The notes beneath the pieces are model-generated. The model had not been told where the DNA came from, did not search any database, and saw only the letters and a list, made by a program, of their open reading frames with translations. The position numbers and the translations under genes are program-made. From an uncultured Pseudomonadota bacterium (GTDB taxonomy: Bacteria; Pseudomonadota; Alphaproteobacteria; Rs-D84), in assembly GCA_947165555.1 (NCBI GenBank), contig CAMVAR010000023.1:1-8261 (forward strand): 8,261 bases of DNA. Direction: 5' to 3'. Shown in pieces: positions 1 through 5,504 of this stretch. Numbering within the stretch: the stretch's first letter is position 1; each line of letters starts with the position of its first letter.

Positions 1-214
1 AGATATGGTTGATACACACAACCATATATATACCGAAGTGCAATTGTTTGGTAAAAAATTCGGTTATCCAATAATAAAAATGTATACTAATGCATATAAT
101 ATACGACCAGGCGACGAAGTACTGGTATGCAAAACAGACAACAATGACTTCTGTATCGTGCGTAATTTTTCAATCGAAGAACGTCGCAAAAATTTCCTGA
201 ACAAATCCCGTTAG
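1..214 (+). CDS. Unrecognised protein, probably C-terminal part (5' end cut by window)
   Basis: The reading frame is open from the window edge to a TAG stop at 212-214, giving about 70 visible residues. There is an ATG at 5-7, but too little sequence precedes it to judge a ribosome binding site, and the frame is open before it, so this is more likely the tail of a longer gene than a complete 69-residue protein. The visible part has a mixed, soluble composition: an aromatic N-terminal half, a segment IRPGDEVLV near the middle that resembles a beta-strand turn seen in many small beta-barrel folds (including S24/LexA-type peptidase domains, though no catalytic Ser/Lys pair is visible), and a charged tail IEERRKNFLNKSR. 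It converges on gpmI with a 34-nt gap filled by a shared terminator. I do not recognise the family. Confidence 0.6.
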   Translation, partial: DMVDTHNHIYTEVQLFGKKFGYPIIKMYTNAYNIRPGDEVLVCKTDNNDFCIVRNFSIEERRKNFLNKSR

Positions 215-239
215 AAAATCTCGCACATGCGAGATTTTT
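215..239. terminator. Bidirectional rho-independent terminator between convergent genes
   Basis: A perfect 10-bp inverted repeat AAAATCTCGC / GCGAGATTTT with an ACAT loop begins directly after the TAG stop of the left-edge gene. The arm ends in a T run on the + strand, and because the arm starts with AAAA it also ends in TTTT when read on the - strand. It can therefore terminate both the left-edge gene and gpmI, which ends 10 nt away. Confidence 0.85.
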
Positions 240-248
240 ACTAGCCAC

Positions 249-1721
249 TTACACTAACGACTTCCCCGACATCTCCGCCGGCTGTTTTATCTCCAACAAT
301 TTCAAAATTGTCGGGGCGACATCCGCCAATCCGCCGTTTTTAATTTTCTTGTACTTTGGTTCGCTGACCATAATCGCGCGAACTTTGTTGTTGGTATGCG
401 CCGTCCATGGGGCACTATTCTTGTCATCCCACATTTTTTCTGCATTTCCGTGGTCCGCGATAATCAGAACTTTTCCATCAACGGCCAACACCGCCGGCAC
501 GATTTCCGCCAACTGGGCATCCAAACATTCCATCGCGCGAATTGTCGCCGCCTCGTTCCCGGTGTGACCGACCATATCACCATTGGCAAAGTTCATCAAA
601 ACCAAATCAAATTTTCCAATTCTTGGCAACAAAGCCGCCGTAATTTCCGGCGCAGACATTTCTGGTTTCATATCAAATGTTGCGACATTCGGGGAATCTA
701 TTAAAACTTTTTCTTCGCCGGGGAAATCGATTGTTCGTTCCGCGTCCATAAAGTATGTGACATGATTATATTTTTCGGTTTCGGCAATCCGCAACTGGGA
801 CAATCCCGCCGCCGCAACCACATCACCCAGTGTATTTTTTACCGGAATATCAACCAACAGCGCAGGACAAACTTCATTTAAACCTTCGCCATATTGCGAA
901 AAGCACAACATGTGCGCCCCCGTATCCAACATGGCGCGTACAATCTGGCGCGCGCGGTCACTGCGATAATTTCCAAAGACAAATCCATCGCGCGCGGTAA
1001 TTGGCGTTGCGTTTATAATTGTCGGTTTGAAAAATTCGTCTGTTATGCCATCTGCATAGGATTGTGTTATCGCATCTTCGATTGTGTCCGCGTGTAAATC
1101 AGCACGTGTATTCGCAATCGCGTTAAACGCCAATTCGGTACGGTCCATATTTTTGTTGCGGTCCATCGTATAATAACGTCCAGACAACGTTCCAAAAAAC
1201 ACCCGTCCATCGGCAAAATACGGCGCCAACATACGTTTAATCACGCGCACATATTTCATGGCTGATTTTGGTGGCGTATCACGCCCATCGGCAATAAAAT
1301 GTATGCAAACACGCAAACCTGATTCCAAAATATATTTTACGATTTTCATTTCATCGCGTACATCTGCGTGCACACGACCATCCGACATCAGACCTGCAAA
1401 ATGCACAATGCCACCATCACGTTTAACATCGGCAATAAATTCATTTAATGGTTTATTTTGCGACCATTTTTCACGTGCAAAACGCAATAAATACTGTGCA
1501 ACCACGCGACCTGCGCCAATGCAAATATGCCCAACCTCGGAATTTCCCATCAGATTTCCCGGTAACCCAACGGCTGTTCCCGATGCACGCAGCAATGAGT
1601 TTGGATAATGTTCAATTAATTTGTTAAAATAGGGCATTTTTGCCAACGCAACGGCGTTATGTTCGCGCGCGTCATTAACCCCAACACCATCAAGAATACA
1701 CAATACAACTGTCTTTTTCAT
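249..1721 (-). CDS. gpmI: 2,3-bisphosphoglycerate-independent phosphoglycerate mutase
   Basis: Catalyses interconversion of 3- and 2-phosphoglycerate in cytosolic glycolysis and gluconeogenesis using two Mn2+ ions and a phosphoserine intermediate (EC 5.4.2.12). The 490-residue length fits the family (about 510). Signature motifs are in order: LDGVG with metal ligand D11; MGNSEVGH with nucleophile S61; H118; ADGRDTPP (D145, R147); GRYYTMDRN (R182, R188); YRSDRARQ (R253, R256); ETEKYNHVTYF (K317); GDMVGHTG with D382 and H386; ADHGNAE with D423 and H424; and H442 in TAHTNNKV. The frame stays open upstream to 1838, but the ATG at 1721 is chosen because AAGGGGG (1727-1733) lies 5 nt before it, the protein then starts MKKTVVLCILDG as in the family, and the likely promoter (1760-1788) lies inside the longer frame. 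One oddity is that the usual GGVHSH loop reads GRVHAD. The gene stands alone, divergent from the XRE regulator. Confidence 0.98.
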   Translation of the reverse strand: MKKTVVLCILDGVGVNDAREHNAVALAKMPYFNKLIEHYPNSLLRASGTAVGLPGNLMGNSEVGHICIGAGRVVAQYLLRFAREKWSQNKPLNEFIADVKRDGGIVHFAGLMSDGRVHADVRDEMKIVKYILESGLRVCIHFIADGRDTPPKSAMKYVRVIKRMLAPYFADGRVFFGTLSGRYYTMDRNKNMDRTELAFNAIANTRADLHADTIEDAITQSYADGITDEFFKPTIINATPITARDGFVFGNYRSDRARQIVRAMLDTGAHMLCFSQYGEGLNEVCPALLVDIPVKNTLGDVVAAAGLSQLRIAETEKYNHVTYFMDAERTIDFPGEEKVLIDSPNVATFDMKPEMSAPEITAALLPRIGKFDLVLMNFANGDMVGHTGNEAATIRAMECLDAQLAEIVPAVLAVDGKVLIIADHGNAEKMWDDKNSAPWTAHTNNKVRAIMVSEPKYKKIKNGGLADVAPTILKLLEIKQPAEMSGKSLV

Positions 1722-1759
1722 ATTTGCCCCCTTGGACATCATATTTTTATCGCAGACAC

Positions 1760-1788
1760 ATAATACCATAATGCTTTTTTGATTGCAA
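1760..1788 (-). promoter_or_regulatory. Sigma70-type promoter of gpmI
   Basis: Read on the - strand: -35 TTGCAA (1783-1788), a 17-bp spacer, and -10 TATTAT (1760-1765). This predicts a transcript start near 1753 and a leader of about 32 nt before the ATG at 1721. The hexamers match the consensus at 4/6 and 5/6. The -35 box is palindromic and can also serve the divergent regulator promoter. Confidence 0.65.
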
Positions 1789-1811
1789 AATAAAAAGAAA
1801 ATTTGTATAAC
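1783..1811 (+). promoter_or_regulatory. Sigma70-type promoter of the XRE regulator, sharing its -35 with gpmI
   Basis: Read on the + strand: -35 TTGCAA (1783-1788), a 17-bp spacer, and -10 TATAAC (1806-1811, 5/6 to consensus). Predicted start is near 1818, with a leader of about 60 nt to the ATG at 1880. The -35 hexamer is its own reverse complement and is the same one used by the gpmI promoter. This is inferred from hexamers and spacing only. Confidence 0.5.
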
Positions 1812-1823
1812 ACAATATGTTAT
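1807..1823. promoter_or_regulatory. Inverted repeat over the regulator's -10/start region, candidate operator
   Basis: A perfect 6-bp inverted repeat ATAACA-N5-TGTTAT covers most of the predicted -10 and the predicted transcription start of the regulator. Its size and position suit binding by an XRE-family dimer repressing its own gene. It lies upstream of the gpmI -35, so it could also affect gpmI. The link to this regulator is inferred. Confidence 0.45.
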
Positions 1824-1879
1824 GATGACCAGGAACAAAAGTCTAAAATAAAAAAATAATTAAATTCAATGGGGAAAAA

Positions 1880-2314
1880 ATGGCGGGCAAAACATACACA
1901 CCAACAACGGTTGATTTACATATCGGCAAACGCATGCAATTGCGGCGCACTATGATGGGCATGTCATTAAAGGATTTAGCACGGATTTGTGGTGTGACAT
2001 TTCAACAAATTCAAAAATACGAATGTGCCGACAATCGTATATCTGCATCACGTTTGTTTGAAATTGGTACGGCAATGCAAACACCTGTATCATTTTTCTT
2101 TTCCGGATTACCGGGGAATATGCCTGATGAAACCAAAACCACGCGTTCAATGCACCTGCATCAACCTGACGGGGCGGAAATTGATGACCCATTATTTCGC
2201 ACTGAAAGTCTGCAATTGATTAAATTATACTGGCGTTTGACCGACGATTCTCAGCGCAAGATTATCATGCAATTATTACACAGCATGACCGGTGTACCCG
2301 AAACAATGGACTAG
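1880..2314 (+). CDS. XRE-family helix-turn-helix transcriptional regulator (PraR/PhrR-like)
   Basis: A 144-residue cytosolic DNA-binding protein. Residues about 13-68 form a Cro/C1-type five-helix HTH: DLHIGKRMQLRR is helix 1, MSLKDLARICGVTFQQIQKYE contains the helix-turn-helix with recognition helix TFQQIQKYE, and ISASRLFEIGTAMQTPVSFFF completes the domain. This layout, including the FQQIQKYE and RLFEI..AMQTPVSFFF stretches, is typical of the alphaproteobacterial PraR/PhrR-like group, whose characterised members repress surface, biofilm or stress genes. After a linker (about 75-110), a C-terminal helix (LQLIKLYWRLTDDSQRKIIMQLL) probably dimerises the protein. The start is supported by GGGGA (1871-1875) just before the ATG. 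The gene is divergent from gpmI, with an inverted repeat over its own promoter suggesting autoregulation, and convergent with the secreted-protein operon. Its targets cannot be read from the sequence. Confidence 0.93.
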   Translation: MAGKTYTPTTVDLHIGKRMQLRRTMMGMSLKDLARICGVTFQQIQKYECADNRISASRLFEIGTAMQTPVSFFFSGLPGNMPDETKTTRSMHLHQPDGAEIDDPLFRTESLQLIKLYWRLTDDSQRKIIMQLLHSMTGVPETMD

Positions 2315-2339
2315 GTTAACTATTTTGCCTACAACACCC

Positions 2340-2359
2340 GTGTGATATTATCATCACAC
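2340..2359. repeat. Small inverted repeat between the regulator and the main terminator
   Basis: GTGTGAT-N6-ATCACAC forms a perfect 7-bp stem with a 6-nt loop, immediately before the main terminator hairpin on the + strand. It may form a tandem hairpin that stabilises the 3' end of the regulator mRNA. The arms resemble CRP half-sites, but the spacing is 2 bp too long. Confidence 0.4.
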
Positions 2360-2360
2360 A

Positions 2361-2387
2361 AAAACACCGGGGATACCCCGGTGTTTT
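2361..2387. terminator. Strong bidirectional rho-independent terminator
   Basis: A perfect 12-bp inverted repeat AAAACACCGGGG / CCCCGGTGTTTT with an ATA loop. The GC-rich core is flanked by A4 on one side and T4 on the other, so it ends in a T run on either strand (T5 on the - strand). It lies between the regulator stop (2314) and the secreted-protein stop (2404) and can end transcription of both convergent units. Confidence 0.92.
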
Positions 2388-2403
2388 GCATTTATATTTC
2401 CAA

Positions 2404-5400
2404 TTAATCTCTAATTGCACATGTGCTGCACCCCTCTAACGCGGTTAGACGTTCCAATATCCCCTTGGTACATCTGCCCTCGGAACACGAGCCATTGATT
2501 GTTGCCGCCAAGTCTTTGTTTGCAGTTTCAAGGACGCGGTTGGCCGCCGTCAAATCTGCAATTTGTCTGCGCAACCCCGTGGTATCATCCGCCCCAATTA
2601 CCGCATTCAGGTCATTTACCGCGTTTAATGCAGTGTTTGCATTGGTGTTGGCGGTCGCGGCCGTACCAGAGACCGTATTCAACGCAGTTTTCGTTGCGTA
2701 TGTATTGTTGGCGGCGCTTGTGGTTATAAAACCTAGACTTGAAATCTCTGTTTCGGTCATTTTTGCCGCATTTAACTGGGATTGATATTGTGATTCCAAT
2801 GTCTGGGCGGCGGCACTGGAAAAATTAGTACATCCCAACGAATTATTGTTTGCATCCCAACAACAGTTTTTCCATGTTGTTGCATTTGTGCGTTGGGCCT
2901 GACACTTTTTATCAAGCGTGTCAAATTTATTAACCAATTCATCCGCAACCCTAACCAGATATGTTTCACCGGCATCATTACCCGCCGCCGCACCCTTGAC
3001 ACATGTGCGCATACCGCTCAATGCGCTACTGACCGTTTTAAATGCAACATCCGGGCAATCATCCGTAATTTCGGTTGTAGATTCTTCGACCAAATTACCC
3101 GTTTCATCACAAACATAATTTTTTGTGACGGTTTTACCAAGGTTGGTTCGACTATCTACAAAACTTTTATTATCAGACGTTTTTAATGATGAAAATACCG
3201 GCTGGCTATAGGTAACAATCGTCTGTGGACGGCACGCACCATATTTACGCAACATGTACGTTGTGCCACTATTATCCCCACCACCATAAGTACATTCGAA
3301 CGCTTCATACGATTGGTTCTGATTTTGCGCGGCCCTATCACCGTATCCACGTCGTTGACATCTGTCTTCGATATAGCGGACTGGTAACTGATTCCCTTCG
3401 CAATCGGAACCGCCGGTTTCGATATGTCCCGGGGTTGTAAAATATCCATTTCCACCACCGGATGGTTCAACATACTCAGACCAATTTGTTGTTGCACATT
3501 CGCTATCAATGTTTACATCGCTGGTACCGTTACAACCGCTCATCGTTAATACGGTACGCGACTTTTTGACATTATCTTCGGTTATTATGGACTTTTGTGT
3601 GCTTAATATCGTTGCATCTGTACAGATATTGGCCAACATATCCGCCAACGGTCCATAATTTTGCAAATAATATGTTTGCCCATTATTTGTGCCGGCACCA
3701 CGTGTGCATTCATACACAATATATGGATTATCCGCGGCCCGTCCGGCGTTATGCGCGACAAATTTTTCACACAAATCTTGGGTTGTGACTGCATTACCCC
3801 ATGTTTTACCACAATCAGAACTGGTTTGGTCAACTTTGTATCCACGTGTTGTATACGCAGTTTTTGATTCACCGTTTATCAGAACCGTTGCATTTCCGGA
3901 CGGTTCGGTATAGTTCACCTTTGTGGATTGGCAAGATATTTCAAATGTATCACCGGCACGGAATTTATAAGTCTGTCCGTTATCGCCGCGCGTGCAAATT
4001 GACATTATTACCATGGATGGGTCATTCTGGGCCGCGCGTTTCACTGTGTCGGCAACGCATGTATCGTGTTTGGATTCTGTGCGTTTTACATCATTTGTAC
4101 ATGAATCCGTTACCGTCGTCACATTAAATCCCTTGGCGGTACAGGGGACACTATCAGTACCACAGTTGGCCGGTGTTGGTGCGGTATATACGACACTGGT
4201 TTTTTCGCCACAGTCTTCGTCATACGTATCCGTATCACTGTTTCCACACGAATCGGTCAGTGTTAATGTCCGTCGCGCCTTGCCGTCAACCATGTTGGTG
4301 GCAAACTTTATCTCTGGGGTACCATTGCATCCGGCCCCATCACCATCGGCACCATCTTTAATTTCTACGGTTTCTTCGGTATTATCACATTGGGTGATTT
4401 TAATAGTTGATGTTTTGGTTGCATCATTACGCTGGGCGCGGATAACCGGGCTGCACCCCGGGGTACCGGCAACACCGGGGGCACCGGGTGCCCCATCGGC
4501 CCCTTTTAAATCCCCCAATGCCACTAAATTTTGCCAATTATCACTGTCTTCTAGTGCCCATTGAATATAATCATTTGCCTTTTGTAGCTTTATATTCTTG
4601 CCATTTTCACCGGTCAATCCACCTATGGCAACTTCACCCCATTCATTATTTGGCTTTTTATACTTTAATTTTTGATTTTCGGCATCATAATCTAATTCTA
4701 TATTCGGCTGCACATTGGCAATCGCATCATCGGTTTGTTGTTTGGTGTATGTTTCTGATTTTTTATAGTATTCTGTAAATTTACCATCCAACACTGTTTT
4801 GTTATAATAATCCGTCAATGCGCCCGGTTGCAACGCGCTGGTGGCCAATGTACGCACCGGCGTAAATGTATCAGAATCTATTAAATTACGACTGGTAATT
4901 TCTGTGCTAACCATTGTGCGCAATTGACCTTCGTCAACCGTTCCTGCGGCACCGGCCTCACCACGGTCGCCCTTGGGGCCCTGGATGCCTTGGTCGCCTT
5001 TATCCCCCTTGTCACCCTTGTCGCCCTTGGGACCATCGGCGCCATCCAGAATTTCAACCGTGTCATCTTGTCCACAGCCAGAAATATTCAATATTGTTTT
5101 ACCGTCATCATCATCACGCACGACATCAATCAATGGGGTACAACCATCCGCGCCGCGATAACGTTCGGCAACCGGTGTGCCCCGAATATTTTTTATATTC
5201 GCCGGAACTATTGATGCCATACGGCCAACCGCGGTACCCGTAACGGCCGGTGTGGCAATTGATGCAACGGGCGCATTCGCCGGTGTGCTTTGCGTTGTTG
5301 CGGTTCCACCTGGGGTGCCACGCAACGTCCCCGCACGTGCAACCGCGCCCAATGTATTATTTGTCGGCACAATTGGTGTTGTGCGCAAACTGGGGGCCGC

Positions 5401-5487
5401 AACCGCATCCAACGTCAGTCCCAACACACATGCCACGGTAACCGCGTAACCAATCTTGGCAAATCCCCAATTGTTTTTACAGAACAC
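2404..5487 (-). CDS. Secreted modular fibre-like protein with collagen-like tracts and Cys-rich repeats
   Basis: A predicted exported protein of 1027 residues with no recognised enzymatic domain. GTG at 5485-5487 is chosen because AAAGGAGG (5493-5500) lies 5 nt upstream and the product then begins with a signal peptide (hydrophobic about 12-26, cleavage near DAVA/APS at residue 30). A longer frame to 5562 would overlap the upstream gene. Order: Ser/Thr/Ala/Pro-rich segment (31-110); two-Cys module (115-149); Gly-X-Y tract (149-182); tail-fibre-like stalk with YYNKT and YYKKSETYT repeats (about 225-325); second Gly-X-Y tract (329-344); second two-Cys module (344-379); four tandem four-Cys repeats (434-862); Cys cluster CC-X9-C (875-886); coiled coil (about 930-1000) and a terminal Cys cluster ending CAIRD. 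The mature part has 34 cysteines, an even number, suggesting disulfides in an oxidising compartment. No LPXTG, beta-barrel anchor or transmembrane helix is seen. Collagen tracts plus a coiled coil suggest a trimeric extracellular fibre or adhesin (inference). It is the second gene of an operon, 17 nt after its partner. Confidence 0.92.
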   Translation of the reverse strand: MFCKNNWGFAKIGYAVTVACVLGLTLDAVAAPSLRTTPIVPTNNTLGAVARAGTLRGTPGGTATTQSTPANAPVASIATPAVTGTAVGRMASIVPANIKNIRGTPVAERYRGADGCTPLIDVVRDDDDGKTILNISGCGQDDTVEILDGADGPKGDKGDKGDKGDQGIQGPKGDRGEAGAAGTVDEGQLRTMVSTEITSRNLIDSDTFTPVRTLATSALQPGALTDYYNKTVLDGKFTEYYKKSETYTKQQTDDAIANVQPNIELDYDAENQKLKYKKPNNEWGEVAIGGLTGENGKNIKLQKANDYIQWALEDSDNWQNLVALGDLKGADGAPGAPGVAGTPGCSPVIRAQRNDATKTSTIKITQCDNTEETVEIKDGADGDGAGCNGTPEIKFATNMVDGKARRTLTLTDSCGNSDTDTYDEDCGEKTSVVYTAPTPANCGTDSVPCTAKGFNVTTVTDSCTNDVKRTESKHDTCVADTVKRAAQNDPSMVIMSICTRGDNGQTYKFRAGDTFEISCQSTKVNYTEPSGNATVLINGESKTAYTTRGYKVDQTSSDCGKTWGNAVTTQDLCEKFVAHNAGRAADNPYIVYECTRGAGTNNGQTYYLQNYGPLADMLANICTDATILSTQKSIITEDNVKKSRTVLTMSGCNGTSDVNIDSECATTNWSEYVEPSGGGNGYFTTPGHIETGGSDCEGNQLPVRYIEDRCQRRGYGDRAAQNQNQSYEAFECTYGGGDNSGTTYMLRKYGACRPQTIVTYSQPVFSSLKTSDNKSFVDSRTNLGKTVTKNYVCDETGNLVEESTTEITDDCPDVAFKTVSSALSGMRTCVKGAAAGNDAGETYLVRVADELVNKFDTLDKKCQAQRTNATTWKNCCWDANNNSLGCTNFSSAAAQTLESQYQSQLNAAKMTETEISSLGFITTSAANNTYATKTALNTVSGTAATANTNANTALNAVNDLNAVIGADDTTGLRRQIADLTAANRVLETANKDLAATINGSCSEGRCTKGILERLTALEGCSTCAIRD
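2902..4188 (-). repeat. Four tandem Cys-rich protein repeats
   Basis: Four diverged repeats inside the fibre-like protein cover residues 434-519, 526-622, 672-752 and 760-862. Each opens with a Y-x-x-P motif (YTAP, YTEP, YVEP, YSQP) and carries four cysteines. The first three keep the spacing C-X13-C-X20/21-C-X19-27-C, and the fourth is looser (C-X17-C-X17-C-X32-C). Other shared positions are D before the first Cys, RAA-x-N between the second and third Cys in repeats 1-3, and CTRG..NGQTY or its variants after the third Cys. I do not recognise this as a named domain. Regular Cys spacing implies intra-repeat disulfide pairs. Confidence 0.8.
4351..4458 (-). repeat. Two-Cys module, second copy
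   Basis: Residues 344-379 of the fibre-like protein. The module starts GCSPVI, has a Lys/Thr-rich strand (KTSTIKITQC) and closes with TVEIKDGADG. It keeps the C-X21-C spacing of the first copy at 5041-5145. Here it follows a collagen-like tract, whereas the first copy precedes one. Confidence 0.7.
4456..4503 (-). repeat. Second collagen-like Gly-X-Y tract
   Basis: Residues 329-344 read GADGAPGAPGVAGTPG, about five Gly-X-Y triplets rich in Ala and Pro. This is short for a stable triple helix by itself. It follows a tail-fibre-like W..LVALGDLKG segment of the kind often found before such tracts. Confidence 0.75.
4942..5043 (-). repeat. First collagen-like Gly-X-Y tract
   Basis: Residues 149-182 contain 11 uninterrupted Gly-X-Y triplets, including GPK, three GDK in a row, GDQ, GIQ, GPK and GDR. 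Alternating Lys and Asp at the X and Y positions is the usual charge-stabilised form of bacterial collagen-like helices, which lack hydroxyproline. At DNA level the GDK part is a near-perfect 9-bp tandem repeat. Confidence 0.85.
5041..5145 (-). repeat. Two-Cys module, first copy
   Basis: Residues 115-149 of the fibre-like protein. The module starts GCTPLI, contains a strand GKTILNISGC and closes TVEILDGADG, leading straight into the first Gly-X-Y tract. The two cysteines are separated by 21 residues, exactly as in the copy at 4351-4458. Confidence 0.7.
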
Positions 5488-5492
5488 TTTAT

Positions 5493-5500
5493 CCTCCTTT
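5493..5500 (-). promoter_or_regulatory. Ribosome binding site that fixes a GTG start
   Basis: AAAGGAGG on the - strand, a near-perfect anti-16S match, lies 5 nt before the GTG at 5485-5487 and within the 17-nt gap after the upstream stop. It supports GTG over any start further upstream. Close coupling suggests both operon proteins are made together. Confidence 0.9.
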
Positions 5501-5504
5501 GATT

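Noticed and set aside
1722..1838. N-terminal extension of gpmI to 1838
   Set aside because: The extra 39 residues are not family-like, include the likely promoter, and lack a ribosome binding site, whereas the ATG at 1721 has one.
2341..2358. CRP-type binding site TGTGA...TCACA
   Set aside because: The half-sites are separated by 8 bp instead of 6, and the site lies between two convergent gene ends next to a terminator, not near a promoter.
2404..2700. Trimeric autotransporter (YadA-type) anchor at the C-terminus of the fibre-like protein
   Set aside because: The C-terminus is a coiled coil and a Cys cluster ending CAIRD, with no beta-barrel strands or terminal aromatic residue.
3992..4564. 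A 190-codon open frame on the + strand
   Set aside because: It lies antisense to the collagen-like gene; its product is a low-complexity mirror of the Gly/Pro/Thr codons with no ribosome binding site. Other + strand frames within 2423-7901 were rejected for the same reason.
4942..5043. CRISPR-like or other non-coding tandem repeat
   Set aside because: The 9-bp periodicity is fully explained by Gly-X-Y codons in the - strand reading frame.
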